From the NCBI GenBank assembly GCA_050084985.1, contig JBITNC010000002.1, positions 15,872,001 through 15,936,000 on the forward strand: DNA of 64,000 nt, read 5' to 3'. Source of the DNA: Nageia nagi (lineage: Eukaryota > Pinophyta). A program made the translations under genes and the position numbers. Every line of letters starts with the position of its first letter. The stretch's first letter is position 1. The notes beneath the pieces were generated by a model that had not been told where the DNA came from, ran no database searches, and was given only the letters and a program-made list of their open reading frames with translations. This document shows positions 11,811 to 24,890 of the stretch, in pieces.

Positions 11811-12124
11811 GATTTGTAAATATCTCCATTTCTAAAATGTCGATATATGGTGAATACATTTGATTGTATTGTAATTATTTAACAATTTGAATTATTATTC
11901 TTATTTTATGTTTGATCATAAAACTTCACAGGTACCATCTTGTTTAAAAACTAGAGGTTGGTATGGGTGAACCTAATATAATAAGAACTCAATGGTTTAC
12001 TTAGTCTCTAACCTTTATATCTCCCACTATTTAGATCAAAAGTAACAATTAGGGCATTCATTATGCAATATAAATAGCAAGAAAAAAAAATTAGTAACTA
12101 TTTTTTGTGGCTATGTGATTTGGT

Positions 12125-14570
12125 TTAATTTTTTAGCATGTTTTTAAGCAAGAGATCTGGGAGCTTTTGGACCAAGAGGTAATTAGACCAAGTACCTCTC
12201 CATGAGGTTCACTTTTGGTCAGGGTGCCCAAGAAGGATGGATCTTGAAGGATTTATGTTGATTATTAGGTATTAAATAAAATTACAATCAAGAATTGTTA
12301 TCCATTACCTCGTATTGATGATCTTATGGATCAATTGCATGGGGTAAGTGTTCTTTTCAAGATTGGATCTTAAGAGTGGATATTAGTAGATCAAAATCCA
12401 GTAGGATGACATTTATAAGATGTATTTCAAGATAATAAAAGGTTTATTTATTGTATTATGTTACCTTTTATTCTTTGTAATGAACCTTGAGTGTATTTTC
12501 TATCTTGATGATATTCTATTCTATAGTAATTCCTAGGATAAACACTTTTTACATCTTATAAAAGTATTGTAAACTCTAAAGGATAAGAAGTTGGTTTTAA
12601 AATTAAATAAGTGTAATTTTTTCAAGAGTGTCTTGGTTTACTTAGGACATGTTGTGGGTGAAGGATAGCTGAAAATATATCCTGAGATGGTTAGATTCAT
12701 TGTTGAGTGGCCTATATCTAGCAATATGGCTGAGACTAGAAGCTTCTTAGGGGTTGTTCAATACCTTAGAAAATTGATTTTTTATTTTTCTAGTATTGCT
12801 TCTCTATTGCATGATATAATTGGTAAGAAATTAATTTTTTAGTGGAGAAGATTATGAATGCACCTATTTTGGCACTTCCCAATTTGTATCATCCATTTGA
12901 GATTAATACTGATGCAAGTAACTATGCCATTGGGGTAGTTTTGATTCAAGTAAGGAGACATTTATGCTATCATTCTAAGAAGTTTAGTGGAGCTATGATG
13001 AATTATCCTACCTATGATAAGGAGTTGTTTGCTCTAGTTTAGGTTATAAATAAGTGGAAGCAATACTTGATGGGTAAGGAAATAATAATCCATACAAACC
13101 ATCAATATTTACAATATTTTCAAACTTAAAGCAAGTTACAATAGACTAGGCATTTCCATTGTATGGATTTTTTGTGACAATTTCATCTCATAATCAAATA
13201 TAAGAAAGTTTGCACAAGCAAAATTGTTAGTATATTATCGATATCTTTAGTTCCAATGATTTTGAAAGCATCAATGCTAGTGTTAGTGCTAACATTGGGC
13301 AACCATAATGTTGCATGTTTGACTACTATGATATCTTTTACTCCATTTTTTTAGGATGCATATAGAGAATATTATTTGACAAATTCTAACTTTAAAGATG
13401 TTTACCTAAAGTTAACTCAATCTTCTATTCATGTGTATAATAAGGATACCCATTACCATATGAAGGATGGACTTATTTATAATTTGAATGCCTTGTGTGT
13501 ACCTAAAGGAGGAAGAGTTCAATTGATCATAGAGGCTCATTCATTTGTATTTCTGGTCATTTTGGTATTGGAAAGACATTATAAAATCTTTAAAGGTATG
13601 TATATTGGTCTAAAATGTAAGAGCAAGTTTGGATGATGTGTTACAATATAAAGCCTAGCAATCATAAATTAAGTTTTTAATAGCCACTTCCTGATCTTAC
13701 TAGAACTTGGGAGAGCATTTCCATGGATTTTGTGGGTGGATTGCCTATGTCCAAAGAGGGCATAATTAATTATTTATTGTAATGTATAGATTTAGTAATA
13801 TGTGTGTCTTTATTCCATGTAATAAGAGTGATACTATATATTATGCAAAAGACCTATTCTTTTCTCATATATGGGTTCCTTTTGGTTTGCCTAATTCTAT
13901 TATTTCTGATATGGATAATAGATTTTTGGGCAATTTTTGGACTTCTTTGTGGGAAAGGATGGATACTAGACTAAAGAGGAGTACTATTTTTCATCCTTAG
14001 ATCAATGGTCAAATTTAGGTTTGAATAGGACATTAATTCAGTTGTTAAGAGGGTATTATAGAAAGCATCTTGAAATTTAGAATGAACATCTTATGTATAT
14101 CCAACATTCTTATAATAAGTTAGTTTATACTTCCATTAGTAAATCTGCTTTTGAATCATGTTTTGGGTACCTTCCACCATCACCATTTTATAGTGTTTTT
14201 AGGTAATATAAAGATCCTAAAAAAAATTATTCTTAAGGAGGAATAGAAAGCTAAGAAATTCATTGAAAGAATCAAGCTTATTCACCTTAAAGTTTAGGAC
14301 CAACTCAAAGCTAGCCAAAGTAAGTATAAGTTGAGACATGATAAGCATGGGACTAATTATAAGTTTCAGGTTAGTGATTAGATTTGGCTTCATCTCAGCA
14401 AAGGCAAGCTAGAAGGACCTAGTAAGAAGTTGAAACCCATTATATATGGGCCTTTTGATATTGTTGATCAAGTTAGTGAGAATTTCTTTAAATTGAATTT
14501 TCCAACTTATATGCATATTTATTTAATTGTTAATGTTGATAACATGAAGGTGTTTTAGCGATCTATGATG
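12125..14570 (+). pseudogene. Degenerate Ty3/gypsy pol (RT, RNase H, integrase), single-RNase-H type
   Basis: The RT begins KQEIWELLDQEVIRPSTSP and continues with RVPKKDGS and [20 protein letters not shown]. The first catalytic block reads LFKIGS, with aspartate replaced by glycine. The YLDDILFYS box is kept near 12510. The RNase H part is at 12842-13120 (INTDASNYAIGVVLIQ, then MMNYPTYDKELFALV). Integrase follows at 13376-14560: MDFVGGLPMSK for the first aspartate, then a C-terminal KPIIYGPFDIVDQV module. Dozens of stops and frameshifts are present. No second RNase H is seen, so this is not the Tat family of 830-7729; it is more like a chromovirus, but a chromodomain could not be confirmed. 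Confidence 0.8.
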
Positions 14571-15830
14571 ACTGATGTTGAGACAAAGGTTGAGAATGTT
14601 TTTCCATCTATTGAGAACTTGGCATCAAGTAGAATGGATGAGTTGAAGGAGGACTCAGTTTTACAAAAAAAAGGTTCATACTACAAGGAGGGGTTAACAA
14701 GAGATTTGGTTGGTTGGGTTGAAAGGAAAGTTACATAATAAATTCAAATGGTATGATAAGGATAAGGTGGAGAAGTTATTCACTTATCTTATTTCCAAGT
14801 AAGCATTTATGGGACCAAATAACTATTTATTAGGGGAAGTGATCTAGAGATCATTTTATGAATGGATTTTCCTAGAGGTCCATATGATGTATATATCATT
14901 TATGTGTTTACTTATTATCAAGTTATTATTTTTCTACATATTATATAGCACTAACGGTTTCCTCAGCTTTAGCATTGAAGGATTAGCACCAATTTTATTC
15001 TCTATAGATTTTTAGGTGTCTTACTTGAGGTAGATAATGGTTCTAGATGTGATGAGTATCATTGATATAGTTTGGTGATGATGTGATGTATTTTAGAGCT
15101 TGATATATATTCTGATCAAATCACCTTATTGAACAGCTGGCTTGTTACTTAACTTTCTTCACTATGATAGCATCAGCATTATGCAAAGTGCTTCTTAGAG
15201 ATTTGGATTTCTTGGTGCAATGGATTGGATAGCTTGACATGATGTGGTATTTGTATTGTGTTTCTATTCATGTTTTTTATAAAGGGAAAAGTATGAATGT
15301 TGGAGATCTAGAGCATGTGTGCAAGAGGTTGAAGCAATTTTGAGGAAGTTGAAGTCATTTTGGGAAGGTTTTGTAACATTGGAAGCCCAAGAGATATCAC
15401 ATTTTAGTTATTTAACACCTTATATACTTTATTTAAGGGGTTGGTATGTTCAACCAAGTTGTATGTTGGATCTAGATATTATCTTGGTGTTTTATGAGTT
15501 CTTACTATAAGAGAGAGGTAATATGTTGTTATGTTGATTTTGGTGAGAGTTTATATATATTTTTAGTCAATTGTGGAGTTTTATGAGGCTATTGTAGAGG
15601 TTTGAGAAGTTTTTGAGGATATTGTATTCTCAGTCCTTAATTATTTTGTAACATTTCCTTGCAATTGATTGAATAAGGTTGCCAAGAACCAGACTACTTC
15701 CACATTGGAAGGAACCAATATTTAAATCTTTGTGTCAAATTTTGTGTGTGTATTTTTTTTATTTCATATTTACTATATTCTAAAATTATATTCAATATTA
15801 TGGAATGTTTTGCATGCATGATTAATTATT
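14571..15830 (+). repeat. Probable 3' untranslated region and LTR of the second gypsy relic
   Basis: There is no coding signal after the integrase remnant, apart from an uncertain chromodomain-like stretch at 14650-14800. Between about 15050 and 15800 the sequence has LTR character: a TATA-like TTATATACTTT near 15420, and GATTGAATAAGG near 15668 resembling a polyadenylation region. Termini and a partner LTR were not found, so the borders are guesses. Confidence 0.35.
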
Positions 15831-16484
15831 TGGCATGGATTTAAATGCAATCTTTTCATTCAACAAGTTGTTAATTAATGTATTTGAGGATCCCTCGAAA
15901 TCCATAGGTTTAGGGTGATTATTGATCAAGTAACCCAATGATATCATTGTTGCATATGATTAGTTTTAGTTTATCCTGAGGGCATGTTATTAGAAGATCA
16001 AAGGTTATCATCTCTTACTCTTTTATCTCCTTTATGCTTGTATTATGATCGATATTTTTACCACTATTTTATTATTAGCTTATGATAATAAGATGTTCTT
16101 ATTATTATTATCTTTATATTTGATATTATGACCCTTTATGGTTATTTATTTATGACCATATAATTATAATATATCCCTTTATTTATTGGTGCATTAAGAA
16201 TCACTTATAATCTAGTGTTCTATGCTAATATGATCTACTATTGATGTATTCTCTTTAATATCTATACTTGGCTCTTTTGGATATACTCTTCTTTGTCTTT
16301 TTATGTAAACCTATTCTTTATCTCAATTTATGAAAGGGAAAGGAGAACCCATTCAAAAAAGGGCTCCCTAATGCAACTACCACTATATTATGATCAAGGA
16401 AGTAAAATGTGACTTTTACTCTATTTATATTCCTTTCTAATCATTATTTCATTTACCATTCTATTATACTTACAAATGGAGGCA
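15831..16484. other. AT-rich interval, nothing recognised
   Basis: The interval is low in complexity and AT-rich, without open frames above about 60 codons. It may be 3' untranslated sequence belonging to the Tat-type LTR that follows, because a purine-rich AAATGGAGGC lies at its right end. Confidence 0.35.
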
Positions 16485-17230
16485 ATTATTAACACCTAGA
16501 AATGAACTTTATCCTATTTTAGTTATCTTTTATCTAAATAATAATATATACACTCTATATTATTGTATTATTTAATTATGTTATTATATTATGTTGACAT
16601 GATATTATCTCATATATTTTCTCTTTTATTATTTAAGAAATCTAGTATTGACATTAGCATGTGAGTATGATCTAAGGAGAACTCTTGCCTATAAAAGATT
16701 ACACATAAGATAGATGATGGACATAGATTGAATCCTTATCTTTATATCTCATATACTATACAACTCTAAGGTGTTTATCAATACCACCTATTAAGACTTT
16801 GGATTTAATTTACCAAGCTTTGTTATTTACTATTTTTCATATTTTGCATTGTTATCTAGAAAGGGTCTACCATCATAGGTACTCTTACTCGATGTCTTGG
16901 AAACATCCATCTCTCTAACATTATAATGACATTATATATCCACATTCTAATGATATCGTTGGCTTACACCATAAAAATATTATTGTATTTCCCTACTATG
17001 CTTGGCTAAGATCTTCTAAGAATTCATGCATCTCCTTGTATGAGCTATATCTAGTGTGTAATCTAATTTATCAGGTAAGTTCACATTTCATTACTCTTTG
17101 ATTACTTATTCTTGATTGGTTGGTTCAATTTTTGTAATAAGTGTATTTCTATCTATATATTATTTTAGTTATTATTATTGTTGCATATTTGATAATATAT
17201 TTGTTATTTTAGATATTTACCTATTTAAGT
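16485..17230 (+). repeat. Old Tat-type LTR
   Basis: After AAATGGAGGCAA, which resembles a polypurine tract, the sequence TTAACACCTAGAAATGAA begins at about 16490. It closely resembles the LTR start TGTTAACACCTAAAAAGGAA of the element at 18738. Words such as GTGTTTATCAATACCACCTAT also resemble GTGTTTCTTAATGCCACCTA inside that LTR. This suggests a related, older element whose body was lost or precedes this point unrecognised. The right border is uncertain. Confidence 0.45.
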
Positions 17231-17340
17231 TTTAGTATCAACATCTTACTTAAATTTATAGAGTTGGAGGTTGGGGAATGTGCTCAAAAATATATCCTTG
17301 TTAATGAGGATATTACTTTTAAATGTTGGATAATCCATTA

Positions 17341-17484
17341 ATATAGACACTTTTTTAGACAATACCCTTCTACAAAATCAATGAAGCCCAAATTTTAAAT
17401 CCTTCAATTTCGATATAGACACTTTTGTATACAATACCCTTCTACAAAATCAACCATGCCCAAATTTTAAATCCTTCAATTTTT
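17341..17484. repeat. 72-bp tandem duplication
   Basis: Two adjacent units start at 17341 and 17413, each beginning ATATAGACACTTTT and sharing AATACCCTTCTACAAAATCA and CCCAAATTTTAAATCCTTCA. They differ at a handful of positions. Confidence 0.85.
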
Positions 17485-18737
17485 ACCTCATATATGCATT
17501 CTCAAAGCTTGTTAAAAATGTATATGTATTCATGAAAGTAAAAAATAACACAAAAAGAATGCAAAACACTCTTAATAACATCATATCCACTTAACCTTTT
17601 ATCCAAGTTGACACCAAAAATATCTTTGCATCTCTAAACTTCATTATAAAATAGTCTAAATAGATATTTGTTAACTAAATTCTAATAGGTTATGACAAGA
17701 ATAAATTATCTACAAATATAAAAAAAGATTTCTAGTTTCCATATTTCAAAAGAGAAAAAGATATATTTAGACATAAAGTTGATTGGATATCATATAGATG
17801 TAAATAACTTGGAGAATATCTCTAAGGATGGATCTCTATATGATCAAGCTATTATTATTATTAAAGTTGGTAGAAAAAAATTATTAGTATTGATATGCAA
17901 TATGCAATAGCTATGAATAGATCAAATTACCCTTGTAAAGAGATATCACTAGAAATCCACTTTATCCATACTCTTAATTAACAAGTATGTATCATGCTAG
18001 GATCAAATATTTAAAAAGTTAAGTCTCCTAACTCGTTAGTTCTATAAAATAACAATCCAAAAACTACATATGGATCCGAACCAAAAAAATTCAAAGAATG
18101 ATAAATCAAGTGAAATTACAAATGGGAATGAAAAAAAATGGTTGAGTGAATAAGAATTAAGGATTTACTCATAATTTTCTCCAGTAAGTATGAATCAAAT
18201 TCCCTTCATAATATGTGAGGGGTTTAAACACCAACCATTAATGAAGTATGTTAAGATATTCAATAGTACTTGAGGACCATATTATAAATTTTTACAAGAT
18301 ACCAACATCTTAGAAGATAATTTAAAACATATAGTGCCAAGGACCTTGTGATGTTGTTGTTACTTAGCTATGGATTCTAAAGAATTTATTGAAATGATAT
18401 AATACCTTTTGAACCTATGTAACCTTAATATTCATACTTCTGTTAAAACCAATTCAATCATAATATGTTCATGTAGGTGGATACCAATTAGGAAGTAACT
18501 AGCCTTGATAAATATCTATTCATCCTTAGATATAGATATTGGAATTTATAATAAAATATTGATTAATTATCCTTAATTAATATTTAGTGAATTAATAGGA
18601 TGCTATTAATACTTATCAATATTAATGAACATTATTTATCTTATTATATCCCTTTATTATAATAAATAAGTTTGATAGAATAAATATATCTTTAGATTAA
18701 TATTTCACCTAAATATTTGAAGATTTTTTTATATAGT
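17485..18737. other. AT-rich interval, nothing recognised
   Basis: I found no convincing domain on either strand. It immediately precedes the 5' LTR of the element at 18738 and presumably is older repeat sequence. Confidence 0.35.
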
Positions 18738-19460
18738 TGTTAACACCTAAAAAGGAATTTTGATTTAGTTAAAATACATTTTTAGATATTTGAAATAATG
18801 TATTAAATAAATTTTATTTTCCATGTGCACTCTCATCTACCTTTATGTTTTATGGTAATAGGTCAGCTCGGTATCACAATAAGGCTAAGGAGGAGCCTTA
18901 ACATTAAAGTTATTTACTATATAGGTGGAGAGTTTGTGCATGATCAATGATATGACATGACATGACATAATCTTGAATCCTTAATAAGTGGAAATAAACT
19001 TTTATCAATCTTGACTAGTGTTTCTTAATGCCACCTATCATCTCTAGATTTTGTTATACTCTAAGCTCTGCATTCCTACGATCTTTCATCTCTTTATGAT
19101 CAAGATTTGGTACATTGAAGGTGGGATGAAGACATCAAGAAAAAGGGAGAGGCATTCTAGAATGATAATCAAGAATTATTATTGGTTTTTTGGTGTTTTT
19201 TTTGGGTTGAGGTTGGATTGGTGACTTTGTGTTTTAGATAAGCTCATCGTTCATCCTTTTTCGATCGAATTTTACCTCTGTTCATCGTCATAGGTAAAGT
19301 ACAAGTTTGTATCTTCTATTAATTCAATTTTGATAGTTCAAGGTCAAGTATATCATTATCATATTTCATGTCATCAATTTCTTACTTTTTATAGTTAATT
19401 ATAAATTTTAATTATTTTGTAAATAACCCTAGTAATTATTATTTTGATTATAAAAATTGT
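18738..19460 (+). repeat. 5' LTR of the gag/PMD element
   Basis: The LTR starts TGTTAACACCTAAAAAGGAA and shares long collinear stretches with 27093-27822. Examples are CATCTACCTTTATGTTTTAT, ATCTCTAGATTTTGTTATAC and a Tat-like AAATAACCCTA near the end. The right border is set by loss of similarity at about 19460. A standard tRNA primer-binding site was not recognised directly after it. Confidence 0.8.
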
Positions 19461-19694
19461 TGAACCTAAATTCTTTTTGATACATCATGTTATCCTTCAC
19501 TAGTTGCACTGAAATCCTAAGGTTTCAGATAGGATTAATCTCTCATTTCAAGTGTTTCATAAATGTATAAACCCATCACCATAGATCATGAAAATCCTAA
19601 TTATCATGTTATACTAATAAAGAATACTAGGGCATGCAAGAATTATGCTAATGCACCTAGAAGACAAAGCGAAAGAGTACAGAGATTATACCTA

Positions 19695-20880
19695 GATGAA
19701 AAATATGATAGCTCTCCAGAATATTGTAGCCATGCAACTCAAAAATAGGTAGAAAATAATCAATAACACCTTGATGAGATCCCATATAATGCATTAGAGA
19801 TACTCACTTCTATTCCACAAGGTTGAAAATTGTTAGCTATGAAAGAATATCTTCCTTTTATTGTTCAAACTTTGCAAGAAGTTGATACCAAAGTTAAACG
19901 CATCCTAAGTTCTACCTTAGATTTTGATCTTGAATATACAAAATAGAGGTATATGATCCAACAAATCTAATAGGATATAACCTTAACCCCTTATTTATAG
20001 GTTTATAAGTATTTCAAACCATCCTAAGTTCTTCAGTTATAGTTTCTCATCCCTAATGTTGTTCCTGAATCCCAAATTCTAAACCAATCCATTTGTAGTA
20101 CACATAACCCTAGTGATGATGATAGACCTAGCACCATCACTCTATTACCTTAACATAATCATGTCTCATTTTTTCTTGATCCTAGGGTTTCTTTTCCATA
20201 GGTACCTCTCAACTATGACAAAGAGTTTGAAGATAACATTGATGAAGAAGACCTAGTTGATATCTCAGAAAATGAAGAACCTACATGATGAATATGATAG
20301 CTCTTCAGAATATTGTATGTAGCTCAAAAAGAGGTATAAAATAATCAAGAACACCTTGATGAGCTCCCATACTATGCATTAGAGGTACTCACTATTTGTT
20401 TTTCTATTCCATAAGGTCAAAAATTGTTAGCTATTAAAGAATATCTTCCTTTTCTTGTTCAAACTTTGCAAGAAGTTGATACCAAAGTTAAACACCTCCT
20501 AAGTTCTACTCTATATTATGACCTTGAATATATTAAATAGAGGTTAATGATCCAATAAACTAAATAGGATATAACATTAATGCCTTATTGATAGACTTAT
20601 AAGTACTTCGAACCATCCCAAGTTCCTATGTTATAGTTTCTCATTACTAACGTTGTTCCTAGACCCCAAATTATAAACCAAGATATTTTTATTACACATA
20701 ACCCTAGTGATGATGTTGTACCTAGCATCATTGCTTTGTTACCTTAATAGAATCATGTCTCATATTTTCTTGATCTTAGGGTTTTTGTTCCATAGGTACC
20801 TTGCAATTGTGAGGAAGAGTTCAAAGATAAAATTAATGAAGAAGACCTAGTTGATATCTCAAAAAATGAAAAATCTCAAA
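19695..20880 (+). repeat. Tandem duplication of about 590 bp in the element leader/gag N-terminal region
   Basis: The block at about 19695-20285 is repeated at about 20285-20880. ATATGATAGCTCT occurs at 19703 and 20292, and ACCTAGTTGATATCTCA occurs near 20251 and 20845. The offset drifts between 589 and 594, so small indels separate the copies. Each copy holds fragments like CAAACTTTGCAAGAAGTTGA that look like decayed coding sequence, but no domain is recognisable. Confidence 0.8.
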
Positions 20881-21259
20881 GGCCGCTCATTCCTAAATCA
20901 TGTTGGTCAGATGTATAATTTGATATCTTGAAGAGAGAATTGAAGTTTCTAAAGCTTAACTTGGAATACAAAGTTGTTGATTTAGAATGTTAAATGGAGT
21001 TGCTCAACAATTTGGTAAGAACTTTAGATTAAGAAAAAAATCTCTATTTTGTTTTATTTCCAAGGTTAGCGATAGAAAAGCATATGGATAGTGGTAGATA
21101 ATTACCACTTGCACTTTCAGATGATGCACTACAAGAACTACTACAATTAAAACAAAAGAAGGATTCTATCATGGTATGCATCAACATGTTTGGAACTTTG
21201 ATTCCAAGAGGTAGTGACAATCCCTTTTTCCATCGCATCCATCAAAGAAGGTATGAAAA

Positions 21260-22130
21260 AAAGGTAACATTTACTATATTTGATGATCATTCTGATCCTA
21301 GAATACATTTGCAAAGGTATCATTTTGAGTCTATTTCATTTGAAAATGATGATGACTTGTTGGCTAAATTATTTCCTCTTTGCCTAAAATTTTAATTATT
21401 CTTATGGTTTACTAATCTACCTAATGAGATTATTACATATTTTTATGATATTATTAAAGCTTTCTTGGATTGATATAATTTATTCATAACACAATAACCA
21501 TCTCCTTTAGCCATTTATAACCTAAAATAGAAATAAGGTCAACTTGTTAGTGAGTTCATTGTTAAATGTTACAAAGTAGCCAACCAAGCTCAAACCCCTA
21601 ACAAAGAAAAGAAGCATTTCCTTTTCTGATCCTTGTTTCCATATTGTAGGTGTGACTTCTCATATTTTTGGGATTACCCATATGACAAACTCATAGATGA
21701 AATGATTAGTAAAGAGGCTCATCACCAATCCTTCAATGAACCCTTAGCCCATATGAATCCAACTTTAGTCCAAACTTATGCTTCTTCTAAAAAAGCTAGA
21801 AAGACTCATCACCATGAACCCAAAGTCAAAATTATATCTCATGTCAATCATGATGATATAGAAGTTTAAAAACCTAGAAAGTCACATAGGTAATATACCA
21901 AGTTCCATGAAGATATTAGTGAGTTATTGGATGCCTTAGTAGCCATGAACTTGGTTTTTCCTCACATTAAACCTCAGGGATATCAAGCACACCTCCTTTT
22001 TAATTTCCATAGGAGAGCAAGTCATGTCATAAAAGAGTGTTGTGATCTCAAAAACTTAATCCAATATTTACATGATAAAGGTAAATTTAAATTTGACCAT
22101 GAAGTTTTAGATGAGGTTTTGTAGAAACAC
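21260..22130 (+). pseudogene. Tat-type retrotransposon gag remnant
   Basis: Reading across stops gives DPRIHLQRYHFES, then LLAKLFPLCLKF, then LWFTNLPNEII, then IKAFLD and GQLVSEFIVKC. This is the block order of the retrotransposon Gag domain (DPxxHLxxF, LFPLTLKG.A..WF..LP, F...F, SL.EF..RF). The C-terminal part (21927-22124) has HVIKECCDLKNLIQYLHDKG, the C/H-LK-LI-G tail also seen in the Tat gag remnant at 868. Several stops and shifts make it non-functional. Confidence 0.75.
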
Positions 22131-23149
22131 AAGTTTAAACTAGTGCATAATAGTTAGGTACATCTGCAAAACCAAAGGTTGACAATATTCAACAATCCAC
22201 TTCCATAACTCAAGAAAATGAAACTTGATGATGATGGTAAGAAGTTGCAAACCAACACTGTGAGTATCCCATGATCATAACCATAATAACAAGATCAATA
22301 ATCATTGGTTCCAGGTATGATCCTTGATGTTGATGGTGTTTAGGCTATTCCATAAATTATTTCTTCATATTTTTTATTCATACATTTCTTTTTCATTGTT
22401 TGATCCAATTTTGCAATGTGTCATGTTAAATTTATTATTATCCTATTCCTAAAACCAGGCGAAAATGCTAGAATCCAACATTGTCACTCTGTTCGTAGAA
22501 ATGTTTAGTCAAAATTTTGATTTTACATTTTCAATGTATGTATTTTATTGTGAAAATATGTATCTTTTTATCCTTTTCCATGTCTTTCTAGAAAAATGCA
22601 TAGCAAATTTGATGAATTGGATACTAGTCTATAAACTTTATTTTCTTATCATTTGTTAAATTTTAGGCCTCTCTTTCCATTAATTAGGCCATTTGCTATG
22701 TATGCATATTCTTTTTGCACTCATGTATGCTTCTTACGCCAGCACTTTCATTGTATTCTAGCACTATTGCTTCGTTATGTTCAAATTTGAGGTGACTATT
22801 TCCTTTTTCCCATCTTCTGTATGATCGTGCTTAGTGAAGTCATCGTGCGTACAACTTTTTTATTGTGAATTTATTTTTTTTACACTTATATTTATTAAAT
22901 GTGTGGTTCAAATTTTATCTTTACATGTTTTCCCTTCATATGCTTATCTTTTTCAAAAAAAATTATTTTACTTGCTAAAAAGTAAAATGTACTTATCAAA
23001 ATTCAAACATAATTCTAATCAATTAAAAAGCAAGCATCATATCATAACCACACACACACACATATATATATAATAAAAAAAAATCATTTTTCCATAAGTA
23101 ATAAAACATATATCCATAACAAAACATGTCACTGATACATAAAACCTAG
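22131..23149. other. Non-coding spacer inside the gag/PMD element
   Basis: This lies between the end of gag and the end of the antisense PMD remnant, where protease and RT would normally begin. No pol motif is seen. A short (CA)n/(TA)n run is at about 23048-23072. Confidence 0.6.
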
Positions 23150-24890
23150 TTTTCCCCATAGGAACTCTGACACCTAGATGGATCTTGAGTCCTACTCCTA
23201 CACCTAGACCTCGACCAACTACTAGATATAGTTGCTAGTGTCTATCCAAATTGAAGGAGTTGATTTTCCTTCAGTGTTATCAGGTCCTAATGTCTCTTTA
23301 GCTCTTAATGCTACATCACATGTGGTAGCACCTGTATTGCCTCTATCTTTCCCAAACAAAATACCTATCTAGTCATCTTGAGCCTTCGATTGCAACTATA
23401 GGATTGCCACCTACACTTGTAGCATCGCTATCTGACTATCCAATCCTATTTCATAAATAGTTTGTTATCAATTTTCCTCCTCAAAAATAGATTCATAAAC
23501 TAAATTCCTAGAGTCTAGGTATACTTGAGGTATCCATTGAAGGAGCTACAACCCTCGATGAAGATGGTACATATGGTTCTACCAATCAAGTAGGTGGTGG
23601 AGCATTTCCCACATCCATGGGCTCCTCTCCTTTCATATCTATCTCCTTCCTATTCCTCCCTCACCCCCTCCTCACCCTCTTCTTTATCACCCTCCTCATC
23701 CTTGAGGCCCAATGGGATAGGCCTCATTGTGTCCCACCATCGCTAATACTTAGGAGTATGTTAATGAAAAGGTGTGGGACCTTAGGGGCATGATCCTTCG
23801 ATGTGACCCACTTCACACTCCATGTTGGTACAACCATGATCCTTGGTGGAATCACCTTATAGTAATAATATCTTACCATAGTTGGCCACACCCTTGATAC
23901 AAGCACATCCTGAGTCATGTTGAACTACCTCAGCACCCAATCTAGATGGTAGTACTCAATCACTTTCCTATGATCCTAAATATGGTATGAAATTATGCTC
24001 CATGATAGCTCATCATCAAAATCATACCAAACTACCAAGTCAATGTATGGGTTCCAAATTAAGTTTGCATTATCCAAAAGGTCCAAAAGTCTCTAGTACT
24101 ACTTGACTCCCTAATTCACACACACCTATTACATTATCTACCTTCGAAACTAGTGGGGCATGTCCACCCATGTCATTGTAGGAAGATAGGTGCAATCCAC
24201 ATTGATATTCTTGTACATCTAGACTTGAGGAATAAATGAGTGGGCAACAATCGTACATCCCTTCTTCATAGAGAGAAAACTATTAAGATCCCTGTATAAC
24301 ATGACCAAAATACAGGGTGCCCATGCATACCTATTCCTGTGAAGGCATATCCCTCACACTATGGGAATGAATCCAATATGAAAGAACTCATGATTTTTAT
24401 CACTACAGAGAATCATATCAATAATAATGGCTACATACAACCTTAAGTATCTCATTAATTCAAGATTCTTTGGGTATCATGAAGGGATGCATCCTTCTTC
24501 TATTGTTGTAGTTCCTCACCCCTTTCAACTAGTAGCACTTATCCTCCATCTCAGTCATAGTCAATGTAGCCCATTGTATTAGTGTACCCTTCATGGGTAC
24601 CCTTAGAATGCGATGGATATTAGTAAGGGTGATGGTCAACTCACTTATTGAAAGGTGGAACATGTTGGTTTCATCACATCAACGCTCTATAAAAGTAGTT
24701 AGAAAGTACTTATCACATAGTATGTGCATGATCCCCCTCAAGTGACTAAGCCTAGATGCCTCTAGTCATTCCCTCTCATCCAGAATCAAAACAAAGTCCA
24801 TGACTATGTCCATAGCTAGACTCCATGGCTCGCATCTCATAAGGTAAGCCTGATCCTACACCTAGGTCAAACATGAAGCGTATCAATAAT
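23150..24890 (-). pseudogene. Plant mobile domain (PMD, aminotransferase-like) remnant, antisense in the LTR element
   Basis: On the minus strand I read, from the N-terminal side, DKYFLTTFIER followed by a stop in place of W, then CDETNMFHLSISELTITLTN and IHRILRVPMKGT. This is the PMD signature (..LVERWRPETHTFHLP.GE.TITL.DV..LLGLPV.G). Downstream, WNPYIDLVVWYD, then VIEYYHLDWVLR-stop-FNMTQDV match the later PMD block ...EWHxPxRVLRQFG. Arginine, tryptophan and glutamine codons have become stops at several places, and one frameshift lies near 24780. PMD proteins act in transcriptional silencing and meristem maintenance, and the domain is also found inside plant transposons. Orientation is opposite to gag. 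The region after about 23700 is proline/serine-rich tail with no domain. Confidence 0.75.

Noticed and set aside
14650-14800. Possible chromodomain after the second gypsy integrase
   Set aside because: A few residues fit (KKVHTTRRG, LKGK, KVEKLF), but frames change and the aromatic cage is not visible, so it was not listed as a feature.
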